Below are positions 55,301 through 62,244 of a stretch of 64,000 nt of DNA, one piece after another (position 1 is the first letter of the stretch; every line of letters begins with the position of its first letter). Origin of the DNA: UBA11051 sp964390495. GTDB lineage: Bacteria; Armatimonadota; Zipacnadia; Zipacnadales; UBA11051. The stretch covers positions 242,917 through 306,916 of the forward strand of contig CAYMIN010000001.1 in NCBI GenBank assembly GCA_964390495.1, read 5' to 3'. The translations under genes were made by a program, and so were the position numbers. Below the pieces are notes generated by a model. It had not been told where the DNA came from and did no database searches. It was given only the letters and a program-made list of their open reading frames with translations.

Positions 55301-55938
55301 GTGGGCTTATGCCAGGGATAGTAGGCGCGAATGCGGTAGATTTCGCGGCCATGAACCGGACAGCCCTTCTCCAGATTGACCCAGCCGGTGCGGCGGATGG
55401 TGCTGTCGGGCTGCACCGACCAGATTTCTTCATCGGTGTGATCAAGCCAGTTCTTGCCCGGCGCGCCCCGGCCCTGCATGTGCTCTTTGAGGGCATCGGT
55501 GGTAATGGTCTGGGCCTGCTTGATCTCGGGCAGCTCTTCGCCCAACGGCCAGCGGCGGGGAAGCTGCACCCCCTTCAGCTCGCGGAACTGCCGCAGGTCC
55601 TCAAAGGACCATATCTCCAGGGAGACGGTGATCTCGCCGGCCGGGTGGGCGAAAATGATGTCAGTCTGCTTGGCCGGCTTGAGACTGCGGAAGTAGTACT
55701 TACGCAACTCCTGCTTGGTGGGAAGGGGCGTGCGGTCGAGCATCTTGACTTCATCCGGCACCGTGACCTTGATCTGTGGCGTGTCAGTCGGCACCTTCAG
55801 CACGACCATGAAGAGGCGATTCACCCCAATGATGTCGGGCTGGTAGGCTATCATCTCAGCCTCCTGAGCGAACACCGGGATACACAGCGCCAGAAGCGCC
55901 AACAGCAGTGTGCCAATCAGCAATTGGTAGCAGCGCAT
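52381..55938 (-). CDS. Secreted heparinase II/III-like protein, tandem paralogue B
   Basis: A 1185-aa protein starting at the ATG at 55938 (GAGGTGA 5 nt upstream), with signal peptide MRCYQLLIGTLLLALLALCIPVFAQ. It is co-linear with paralogue A: IAYQPDIIGV, YYFRSLKPA, LPRRWPLGEELPE, YPSNDF, HTHDDIMQIGLDA (near 640), HGGEEHWWSFH and VYDYGVGD are shared. The Cys/His cluster is more degraded: GCPVHG is kept but the second half reads CPIGNEEYPSNDF, with Asn where paralogue A has His. The two genes are 179 bp apart and arose by tandem duplication. The start of transcription is probably in the 56.0-kb spacer. Confidence 0.86.
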   Translation of the reverse strand: MRCYQLLIGTLLLALLALCIPVFAQEAEMIAYQPDIIGVNRLFMVVLKVPTDTPQIKVTVPDEVKMLDRTPLPTKQELRKYYFRSLKPAKQTDIIFAHPAGEITVSLEIWSFEDLRQFRELKGVQLPRRWPLGEELPEIKQAQTITTDALKEHMQGRGAPGKNWLDHTDEEIWSVQPDSTIRRTGWVNLEKGCPVHGREIYRIRAYYPWHKPTLIPATWKVRCPIGNEEYPSNDFVNDDFTSGEFPDDGITSGCIYKNEAYHFIAELCREYCRRALTIAPACADGYLATGDVEFVHKALVILCRLAEEYSYLATMTHHRYISEIWGNERRLGPRRFADGPFLAHSGFTEYHIGQPGPQWSNAEAYDKIFPAIDRDDRIIPFLQSKGFDVQTHEDVRRFIEDNLFAVWMQGAMDGATSSNEPYAQRGLARMAECLNYRRGDEFMDWLYDGAGKMRYFVTNTFFRDGAAYESTGGYNGMHVTAIGPIVESVEHLREMRPQVYPDDKYPNLSKSRRYHSIFDFSMNTVNIDRTYPKVGDGGGYPRYAKSGKIRWQNGGVAAFEHAYKIFKDPKFAWALVNHSGWQPSVEFAYTREQIEAAAAQWPDDWNDGSCLQDGYGLAMLRSGQGDNKRALWMMHGRARGHTHDDIMQIGLDAYQSEILAHMGYPRNWGYWEACWTTHNLARQFPYVQMTATSQLFSDAGPVHVCEALAHGFTDKVSSGEGYQVSADDWQRRMLAIVDVSDDQFYCLDLYRIHGGEEHWWSFHAQEGEFTTGGIDLTEQQGGTVAGPEVPYGDPEWLKANGCSLHSTYGWRGLKFAFAHLYNVQRGKPQGPWWSDWALQDADGLHLRMTIPEAEGAEVIISDGTSPAGGDPYEMKWVLLHKQAETPIRTQVINVMELYKGQPVIKSVRPLEVSGGDEAGFGAYGCVVELNNGRTDTIFAAADADTVHTAPGGFEFAGRFGLYSEANGVPTSLSLVGGTRLMKNGVGITQPSGEYRGEITRVDRATETITVSPAPSNPAALVGNYLYITNPVRRIAYKVLEARELAEGAELRLEFDSRIGTGKVMGLDGPKLLTSTPFHLSHYRYYHGARLVNADATAEYRLAGVQSAGFALIDAGVHPDLDADKLAAEFPVDTWFEVYDYGVGDRVVWPQTASLSRVRSSAYQVTATDKFTLSLPKDAKAASGSD

Positions 55939-56788
55939 TGCCGTCACCTCTTTGCCTGAGAGCCATGGATAGCAACTTCGTCCCGACGAGCCTGTTGCCT
56001 GCCGCCATCTAATCAGCCGAGCAAGCATGGTCGTGGGCTATCTCGTTGTTGCAATCGAGACGCAGGACGGTACGCGGAGAGTATCCCCCCACGCCATAGT
56101 CATGTGTGGCTTGCCCTCGTTTTCGGTGCGACCTACAGTGAGAGTGTCGCCAGATGCTGTTGGGCTTCGCTGTGCATAGCGTAGCCTTGCATCATACACA
56201 TTGTGTGTGGTATATGTAGATTCCTGCCAGCGTTGTTTGATGATGCTGAGATTTCGCTCAGACCGGCTGGCACTATGACACTGGATGCGCTATGACAGCC
56301 CCTGCCTTGCCCGTCGGCATCGCTACATACAGCCACCGGGTGTTGTGCTGTTCGCGAAGCAGGTAGGCGCCGACGAGAGCTGCGCACCGCGTCAGTAGCA
56401 CCTCGGAAGTGACACGGGTATGCGGGGCAGGTCAGATCGACAGGGAAAGCAAGCCACTGAAGCAGCCGAAGAAGCTGTTGACGGGAGCCAAGGAGGCCAG
56501 GGACTTCCAGGGCGCACTTGATGAGTGGTTGCGAGAGCCGGTGGGCCGTGAGCCTGTGATCGAGTGGAAGGGACGCAGACACCGCAAATATGACATCGGC
56601 TTCACCATAGGCCGGGAGTAAGGCAGGGCGAGGTTGATGATGGCTGGGGCGACCTGCTCGCCGAAGCCCCACGCTGAACATGTCTCTATTTCCGGCTGGA
56701 CGTGGCGGCATTCGTACATTCCGCCTCCATCGTGACCCCGGTTGACAGGTTGCTAAAACAGTTCTCCTCGGAAAGGCGGTCGGTTGGT
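55939..56788. other. Long intergenic region with a gene relic
   Basis: 850 bp with no intact gene I can support. It holds the C-terminal relic at 56273-56371. A plus-strand frame of 70 codons (56409-56621, GTG start, ending KGRRHRKYDIGFTIGRE) has a protein-like look but no ribosome-binding site or known family. A 306-codon minus-strand frame (57053-56133) is rich in Pro/Arg/Ser and overlaps both the relic and the secreted-protein gene. Confidence 0.4.
56273..56371 (-). pseudogene. C-terminal relic of a paralogue of the deacetylase-like protein at 57608-59377
   Basis: The minus strand encodes AYLLREQHNTRWLYVAMPTG, then KAGAV, matching the end of the downstream protein (QYVLREQHNARWLYVAMPTG, QAEAV) at 20 of 25 residues. 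It then runs nine codons further to a TAG (56275-56273). Nothing upstream of 56371 matches, so only the 3' end survives. It lies about 1.3 kb from its relative. Confidence 0.75.
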
Positions 56789-57325
56789 ATGAAAACCAGT
56801 TGGAAGTGGGCGGTAAGCGTAGTTCTGGGGTCGCTCTTGGTGGCCCTAGTGCAGTATGGCGGAGAAGGGAAGGCCAGTGCCGCTCCCGTCCAGGGCAGCA
56901 GGACGGAATCTGTGCCCAGGGCGACGGTCCCGAGTACGTTGATGCCCAGGACGGCGATTCCCAAGCCGGACCTGCCACCAGGACATAGGGAGTTCGCTCT
57001 CCCGCTGCGGCAGGCGTGGTCAGTGGTCTATAGCGTCCCGGCGGGCAGGACACTGTACATCACCGACGTCTGCCTGGTGCGCATGGACGAGATCCCCGGG
57101 ACGCCGTTCGTCTGTCTTATGCACGGGAGCGATGGGATACTCGGGGCCGATGCGTTCGTGGGCCTCAACGTTGCAGTGGGCCAGAACGCGATCGCCAGCT
57201 TCCAGACCCCGGTGGAGATCGCCGGTGGGGAGGCATTCGGTATCGCTGTGATCGAGTTCGCCTTCAATACTCAGTGGCAGCAGTACATGCAAATCTGGTG
57301 CTTCGTCCACGGATATGAGGAGTAG
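56789..57325 (+). CDS. Small secreted protein of unknown function
   Basis: A 178-aa protein with a Sec signal peptide from the ATG at 56789 (MKTSWKWAVSVVLGSLLVALVQYGG), cleaved probably after ASA. AAGG lies about 12 nt upstream. A Pro/Thr-rich linker (about 38-65) leads to a compact beta-rich domain of some 110 residues (SVVYSVPAGRTLYITDVCLV, FVCLMHGSDG, NAIASFQTPVEIAGGEAFGIAV, QYMQIWCFVHGYEE). That pattern suggests a jelly roll. I recognise no family. The frame stays open upstream to 56702 without a better start. Confidence 0.65.
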   Translation: MKTSWKWAVSVVLGSLLVALVQYGGEGKASAAPVQGSRTESVPRATVPSTLMPRTAIPKPDLPPGHREFALPLRQAWSVVYSVPAGRTLYITDVCLVRMDEIPGTPFVCLMHGSDGILGADAFVGLNVAVGQNAIASFQTPVEIAGGEAFGIAVIEFAFNTQWQQYMQIWCFVHGYEE

Positions 57326-57607
57326 AGGGTGCCCCTGGCGAGAAGCCAAGTCGGCATCGCCGTGGGAGCTTTTCCGTACCGCAGGGGAACTCGTGGCGCC
57401 TGTGTTAGAGAAGGTGTGATGAGTATGAATGGGTCAGTGTCAGCGGGTAAGGGGAGACGTGTCTGTGCGTTGGTGGAGCATGCTGAGACTGGTCGTAGAG
57501 CTGCGGCGACTGCTGAGGCATTCGTCAGAGACCAAGAGCCGCGCGCTTCTCAGGGCCGCGGCTCTTGTTGGCTTGTGCAGGGCTGATCTTGCGGCGGCGA
57601 CGGTTCT
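57326..57607. other. Convergent intergenic region
   Basis: 282 bp between convergent genes. Short plus-strand frames (57329-57586, 57429-57752) have no ribosome-binding site and no recognisable family, and the second runs into the opposite gene. The only clear structure is the hairpin at 57533-57567. Confidence 0.4.
57533..57567. terminator. Hairpin, candidate bidirectional terminator
   Basis: CAAGAGCCGCG (57533-57543) and its exact complement CGCGGCTCTTG (57557-57567) form an 11-bp GC-rich stem with a 13-nt loop, between convergent genes. The T-run after it is weak (TTGGCTTGT). Confidence 0.42.
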
Positions 57608-59377
57608 TCAGAGCCTCACTACCGCCTCGGCCTGGCCCGTCGGCATCGCCACATACAGCCACCGGGCATTATGCTGCTCGCGAAGCACGTACTGGGCCGG
57701 GACGCCGTTGATTTCCACAGAGCCCGGCTCTCCCTCAGGCCACAGCAGTTGAATGATGCAGCCTGCCGGATAGTCGGTCCGGGTCCGCACGGTCACCTGC
57801 TCTTCATCGCGCTCTACGGCCTCGATGGCCGAGGCGGCGCGCTCATGCCACCACAGACACATCTGGTCAGTGGCGAAGTGCAGAGGGTTCATCCCCAGCT
57901 TCTGCATATACGCCAGAGCCTCCCTCACCGCCGCCTGGGGCGCCGGCTCAGTAAGACGAATCGGGTGGAAGAACAGATTCATCGTCAGGTTCCAGAAGCT
58001 GGCCAGCTCGATGGCGCGGTGTAACTGGCTGAACTCGCTGTTCTCCCTAATATAGCCGCACTCGTAGGCGGTGACGGGGGCGCTGGTGAAGTCAATGCGG
58101 CGGTTATCCTCGCTGCAGTCGTCGTAGTAGTGGAACGGGTAACAGGTGCCGAAGGCGAAGTTGCACTTGTTGACCGGGTTGGAGGGCGGATAGCGCCAGT
58201 GCGCGCGGTTGTTGTCCCCCTTCATGCCCAGTTCGGCCAGCCAGCGCGCCGGCTCAGCCCAGCCGGTCCAGGTCATGCAGTGAAAGACCGTGCAGACCGG
58301 GACCTCGCCATAGGCCCCGAAGTAGGCGTCGAGTTGGTCGGCGAGATCCTGGCGTGTGATGCGATAGGGCTGCTGACCCGCAGTAGTGAAGTTGAAATGG
58401 ATCGAGGTCTCGCAGCCGAGTTGTTTGAGCCGGTTGAACTTCTCGGCCGACAGGGTGTGGACCGGCACGGGCGTCTGCATGATGTTGATGTGATACGGGA
58501 GGCCCATCTCGACCATGAACTCAGCGGCCGGGATCTGCACCTCGGTGGCGCCTTCGTCGTCGCCGCCCCAGTGAAAAACGGCGTCGGGGACTGAGCCGTC
58601 GGCAGCCGGAGGCAGCTGGTGCAAGAAGACTCCGCCATGCTCGGCGATGATGCGGCGCAGAGCGAACATCATCAGGTCGGCATACGGTACGTTGGCCTCC
58701 CAGGGCCGGGTGGTGATCTGGTCCATGGTGCGCAGTGAGTTGTCACCATCGTAGTCTTCATAGACCGGACGCCCTTGCTGCATCGCCCAGGTGCACTGCG
58801 CCAGGTCGAAGGCCCAGTAACAGGCCGCACCGTTGCCGACGGTGCGGTACGTAACCGCCGGCTGGTGCAGATCCTGCTCGAAGAATGACAGCAGCCGGGC
58901 CAGCTCGCGGCCCTGCGGGGCTTGCAGCCGCTGGACCGGAGCCAACACCGGCATCGCGGCATCGCGTTCGTAGGCCGGCAGCAGCGAGGCACCCCACTCC
59001 GCATCGGCCAGCCGGATACAGGCTGAGGGCGTGAACTCGTCCCCGACCTGCTCAATCACACTTTCAACGCTGATGCCGAAAAGCTCATCAAGGCCCGGGG
59101 TAGCAAAGCCTAGCAGCAAGCCGCCGGCTGTCACCCACTCTGACAAAGCCTGCGCCTGCGCGTCCGTCAGATGGCCCTCGGGCAGCGGTGGCAGCAGTAG
59201 AATGCGATACTGCGCCAGACCGTCAGCGGTCAACTCCTCGGGGCCGAGTACGCTATATGGCAGGCCCATACGGTTGAGGATTTCGCGATAATAAACCGGC
59301 CAGTAGTTGCGGCCTGCGGCGTTGGCCTGCGCGCGCAGGTTATCGTCGAAAACCAAGGCGGCTCTGAACTCTAGCAT
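57608..59377 (-). CDS. Polysaccharide-deacetylase-like protein with N-terminal GATase-like domain
   Basis: A 589-aa cytoplasmic protein from the ATG at 59377 (GGAGG 5 nt upstream, MLEFRAALVFDDNLR). The frame stays open to 59929, but that part only mirrors the transaldolase gene. Residues about 1-200 resemble a class I GATase/ThuA-like domain (YREILNRMGLPYSVLGPEEL, YRILLLPPLPEGHLT, WVTAGGLLLGF). About 270-500 looks like a NodB-type barrel (VFHWGGDDEG, YHINIMQTPVPVH, GCETSIHFNF, ECGYIRENSEF): the paired Asp and the H-F-N-F His suggest a deacetylase-like metal site, but not all ligands are clear. The C-terminus is a small beta domain (VEINGVPAQYVLREQHN). A decayed duplicate of its end is at 56273-56371. 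Confidence 0.68.
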   Translation of the reverse strand: MLEFRAALVFDDNLRAQANAAGRNYWPVYYREILNRMGLPYSVLGPEELTADGLAQYRILLLPPLPEGHLTDAQAQALSEWVTAGGLLLGFATPGLDELFGISVESVIEQVGDEFTPSACIRLADAEWGASLLPAYERDAAMPVLAPVQRLQAPQGRELARLLSFFEQDLHQPAVTYRTVGNGAACYWAFDLAQCTWAMQQGRPVYEDYDGDNSLRTMDQITTRPWEANVPYADLMMFALRRIIAEHGGVFLHQLPPAADGSVPDAVFHWGGDDEGATEVQIPAAEFMVEMGLPYHINIMQTPVPVHTLSAEKFNRLKQLGCETSIHFNFTTAGQQPYRITRQDLADQLDAYFGAYGEVPVCTVFHCMTWTGWAEPARWLAELGMKGDNNRAHWRYPPSNPVNKCNFAFGTCYPFHYYDDCSEDNRRIDFTSAPVTAYECGYIRENSEFSQLHRAIELASFWNLTMNLFFHPIRLTEPAPQAAVREALAYMQKLGMNPLHFATDQMCLWWHERAASAIEAVERDEEQVTVRTRTDYPAGCIIQLLWPEGEPGSVEINGVPAQYVLREQHNARWLYVAMPTGQAEAVVRL

Positions 59378-59500
59378 AGTAGCCTCCGGCATGATGGTAT
59401 GTGCTGACCTAGAGTTCCCTAAGCGAGCGAGTTGTCCTGCGCGCGGAAACTCGATAGTGAATGAGAAGGGATCGCGCTGTTGAGGGGGAAGAGTCAGGCA

Positions 59501-59529
59501 TTGGACATGGCAGGGATTTGTGCTAAAAT
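59501..59529 (+). promoter_or_regulatory. Promoter of the transaldolase gene
   Basis: TTGGAC (59501-59506), a 17-nt spacer and TAAAAT (59524-59529). Transcription would start near 59536, giving a leader of about 113 nt. Confidence 0.7.
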
Positions 59530-59546
59530 GGCAGTAATGTGTGCAA

Positions 59547-59618
59547 AACCTCGGCCAGATGGTGTTTCTGGCGAGGTTGTTAGTGTGGGGATATAACTGC
59601 CTGTCAGGTAACCGACAG
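59547..59618 (+). promoter_or_regulatory. Structured 5' leader of the transaldolase mRNA
   Basis: AACCTCG-G-CCAGA pairs with TCTGG-CGAGGTT (59547-59578), a 12-bp stem with one bulged G and a 7-nt loop. A second hairpin CTGTC/GACAG follows (59601-59618). Both lie between the promoter and the ribosome-binding site GGGAG. I recognise no riboswitch class; no T-run follows the first stem. Confidence 0.5.
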
Positions 59619-59648
59619 AATCTTTTAGAAGAACGGGAGCATCGCCAA

Positions 59649-61067
59649 ATGACTGAGTTGGGACTGAAGACGCTGGAGAACTTGATGTTCAGGACACTGC
59701 CCCAGGACCTAGCTGACCAGCTTGCTAGCTGGCGCGAGGAACTGCGGGCACAGTACGCCGGTGCAGCCTCCGACGAGCTGCGCAACCAGGCTGCCGAGCT
59801 GCTGGCTGAGAACGCTATTGATCTGCAGTCCGTGCTTGCCGACTGGAATCTGAAGAACCGGTCCCGCCACGGCGACCAGGCGCTCAGCGATGAGCAACTC
59901 GCCGAAGAAAGCGCCAAGAGCATCGCCATCCTGGATGAGTTCGGCCGTAAGGAGCTGACGGATCATGTGCAGCGGGAGGTTGCGGCTATCGCCTCCAGCA
60001 ATCTGGCCAGGCTGGCTAGGATGGCGCTGGCCGGTGAAGTCAACACCTACTGGGGCAATGACTACGCGGCCCATCTGCGCGAGGCCATGCGCAAGGGCGC
60101 GGCGATGGTTACCACCAATCCGGTGCTGGTGAACGTCGCTCGCACCGAAGACCCGCAATACTGGACGCCGGTTCGCGACCGCCTGCAGGAGCGCTATTCC
60201 GACTACGACCCGGTCCAGCTCGGCTACGCGATGACCATCGAGGTGGTACTGGCCAATGCCCGTCTGCTGCGCCCGATCTGGGAGTTGACCGACCGCGCAA
60301 TGGGCTACGTGTCCCTGCAGCTCTCGCCGAAGGAGGCGCACAACGTCGAGGCGATGGTAGAAGGGGCGCGCTGGGTCTGGGAGCGCCTGCACGTCGGTCT
60401 GGGCGGCACCCCCAACTGCGTCTTCAAGGTGCCGGGCACCAAGGCCGGCATCACGGTAGCCGAGACGCTGACCTCCGAGGCCATGGGCATAAACGTGACG
60501 GTGAACTTCTCGCTGCCCCAGCAGATCGCCTTCGCCGGCGCCATTGAGAACAACAGCACCACCAAGGTCTGCTATCGGACACAGATGGACGGGCGCCTCG
60601 ACGATCCGGTGGGCGAGGAGCTGCAGGCCGCCGGCGTATCGGACTGGGAAGAGGTCAAGACCTGGTGCACCACGGCGATTCGGCAGCGGGAATACCGGAT
60701 GTTGTGCCTGCCACCTGAAGAGGGAGGCCTGGGCTTCAAGAAGTCAATTCCGCTGCCGGCCTCCGGGCGCGGGCCGTGGAATATCCTGCGCTCGATCCAG
60801 AACGGGCCGGTCCCGATCTTCCTCACCGTCTTCCCCAACCGCATTGAGGAGTTCGACAGCGAGCCGCGCGAACTCGACCCCAACGGCATGTGGGCCGAGC
60901 TGCCGGAAGGTTACCTGGACAAGCTCTACAAGTCGAAGCTGTTCCGCCAGGGCTACGAGCCGGATGGCATGACGGTGGACGAATTCGACGACTACCTGCC
61001 GGTCGTCAAGACCCTGACCCAGTTCGCCGAGGGCTATGATGAGTTCATCGCCTGGGTGGCCGGATAG
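59649..61067 (+). CDS. Transaldolase-family protein
   Basis: A 472-aa aldolase-fold protein. The Schiff-base region is CVFKVPGTKAGI with Lys260, followed by ALTSEAMGINVTVNFSLPQQI-type sequence (TLTSEAMGINVTVNFS). Early blocks are MVTTNPVLV (153-161) and YVSLQLSP (220-227), in the order expected for transaldolases. It is longer than classic TalA/TalB (about 317 aa), with a 130-residue helical N-terminus and a C-terminal extension, so it may act on a substrate other than sedoheptulose 7-phosphate. GGGAG lies 9 nt before the ATG. It stands alone with its own promoter, a structured leader and a terminator. Confidence 0.87.
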   Translation: MTELGLKTLENLMFRTLPQDLADQLASWREELRAQYAGAASDELRNQAAELLAENAIDLQSVLADWNLKNRSRHGDQALSDEQLAEESAKSIAILDEFGRKELTDHVQREVAAIASSNLARLARMALAGEVNTYWGNDYAAHLREAMRKGAAMVTTNPVLVNVARTEDPQYWTPVRDRLQERYSDYDPVQLGYAMTIEVVLANARLLRPIWELTDRAMGYVSLQLSPKEAHNVEAMVEGARWVWERLHVGLGGTPNCVFKVPGTKAGITVAETLTSEAMGINVTVNFSLPQQIAFAGAIENNSTTKVCYRTQMDGRLDDPVGEELQAAGVSDWEEVKTWCTTAIRQREYRMLCLPPEEGGLGFKKSIPLPASGRGPWNILRSIQNGPVPIFLTVFPNRIEEFDSEPRELDPNGMWAELPEGYLDKLYKSKLFRQGYEPDGMTVDEFDDYLPVVKTLTQFAEGYDEFIAWVAG

Positions 61068-61096
61068 CTCAGGAGCCTGGTGCTAACCTGACCAAT

Positions 61097-61134
61097 AAGC
61101 CCACGCGGCCTTTGAGGCTGACGTGGGCTTTTTC
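61097..61134 (+). terminator. Rho-independent terminator after the transaldolase
   Basis: AAGCCCACG (61097-61105) pairs with CGTGGGCTT (61122-61130), followed by TTTCTG, giving a run of five T after the stem. It lies 30 bp beyond the stop. Confidence 0.85.
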
Positions 61135-61197
61135 TGTGTGGTCAACCGGCGCTTCAGGCCGAGCCACGCGGCCTGTGAATCATTCGGGTTAGCGGTG

Positions 61198-62085
61198 TCA
61201 GTCCGGGACGGCGGTGGGATCGGAGGTTGCTGCGGGGGAGTTGACGGGCAAAGTGAAGCTGAAGCTGCTGCCCTGCCCGAGCTCGCTTTCCACCCAGATG
61301 CGCCCGCCGTGCAGTTGCACCAGCTCCCTGGTCACAGCCAAGCCCAGGCCGATGCCGGTTCTGTCTCCTACCGATGTCGCGACCCTGGCAAAGCGGTCGA
61401 AAATGCGGTCTTGGTCGGCAGGCGCAATCCCGATGCCTTGATCAATGACGCTGATGACTGCAAGTTCCTGTTGGCGGCGCGCCAGCACGTGGATGTGGGT
61501 GTCCGGCGGGCTGTACTTAATGGCATTGTCCAGCAGGTTGTAGATTATCTGCTTCAGCCGCCGCTCGTTGGCATACACCGCCAGGTCATCCGGCACGACC
61601 TCGCAGGCTAGTGCTATGCGCTTGCTTCGGGCCAGTTCGCTCATCAAGCCCAGAGCGGCTTTGAGCACTCGTCCCAGATGCAGCCGTTCCGGCTTCAATT
61701 CCAACATTCCCGCCTCGATGCGCGAGAGGTCGAGAACGTCATTGACGAGGCTCAAGAGATGCTCGCCGGCGCGCTTGATGTCGCCGGCGAAGCGGCGCCG
61801 CTGTTCGGCTTCGTCCTGATACTCCTCACCGGTCAGCAGCTCCGCTAGGCCGATAATGACGTGCAGCGGGGCCCGCAGCTCATGGCTGAGACTGGCAACC
61901 AGACCGGAGGCGGAGCCCCGAGCCTGGCGCAGGGCTGTGTTGGCCGCCGCCAATTCCGCGATATGCGCCTGCAGCTCCGCCAACTCCGCCGGTCGCTCGG
62001 CAGCCGGATCGCGCTGGGCTTCTTCTCGCATCGCGGCTTCGTCGTGGTCAGGCATCTCAACCGCCATCCAGCCTGGATTATTCAT
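61198..62085 (-). CDS. Soluble orphan sensor histidine kinase
   Basis: A 295-aa kinase with no membrane segment. Residues about 15-58 are a coiled coil rich in Ala/Glu. The H-box is SLSHELRAPL with His68; the N-box is YNLLDNAIKYS; G1 is DQGIGI; F-box DRFAR; G2 GIGLGLAV. All ATPase elements are present. There is no sensor domain and no response regulator nearby, so the signal must come through the coiled coil or a partner. Its first bases share a 14-nt run and the codons for MNNPG with the leader of the cupin gene 1.8 kb away (see findings). The neighbouring parvulin, unknown and cupin genes lie upstream on the same strand, 159 bp away. Confidence 0.88.
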   Translation of the reverse strand: MNNPGWMAVEMPDHDEAAMREEAQRDPAAERPAELAELQAHIAELAAANTALRQARGSASGLVASLSHELRAPLHVIIGLAELLTGEEYQDEAEQRRRFAGDIKRAGEHLLSLVNDVLDLSRIEAGMLELKPERLHLGRVLKAALGLMSELARSKRIALACEVVPDDLAVYANERRLKQIIYNLLDNAIKYSPPDTHIHVLARRQQELAVISVIDQGIGIAPADQDRIFDRFARVATSVGDRTGIGLGLAVTRELVQLHGGRIWVESELGQGSSFSFTLPVNSPAATSDPTAVPD

Positions 62086-62114
62086 GAATGAGATGCGTCA
62101 GATGGCGCAACGAC

Positions 62115-62141
62115 CTCGGGCTGGAAGCCCGAGCTACGCGA
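62115..62141. repeat. REP-like hairpin (copy)
   Basis: CTCGGGCTGGAAGCCCGAGC followed by TACGCGA; an 8-bp perfect stem. It sits 30 bp upstream of the histidine kinase start, in the space between it and the parvulin gene. Confidence 0.65.
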
Positions 62142-62244
62142 CAATAGTTTGGCAAGGCCAAGCCAGAGACTTGGTAAGCGATCCGGATTATGCGAAGTTA
62201 TCTGTGGGACACAACCCCAGATTGGCAACTGCACCCTATCTGGC

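Noticed and set aside
56742..56747. A consensus TTGACA upstream of the small secreted protein
   Set aside because: No -10 sequence is found at 16-18 nt downstream.
56133..57053. A 306-codon minus-strand frame
   Set aside because: Pro/Arg/Ser-rich, overlaps both the relic and a better-supported secreted protein on the other strand, and shows no family.
57329..57752. Short plus-strand frames after the small secreted protein
   Set aside because: No ribosome-binding site, no recognisable domain, and one runs into the opposite convergent gene.
59378..59929. N-terminal extension of the deacetylase-like protein to 59929
   Set aside because: The added 184 residues are antisense to the transaldolase gene and low in complexity; the ATG at 59377 has GGAGG at the right distance.
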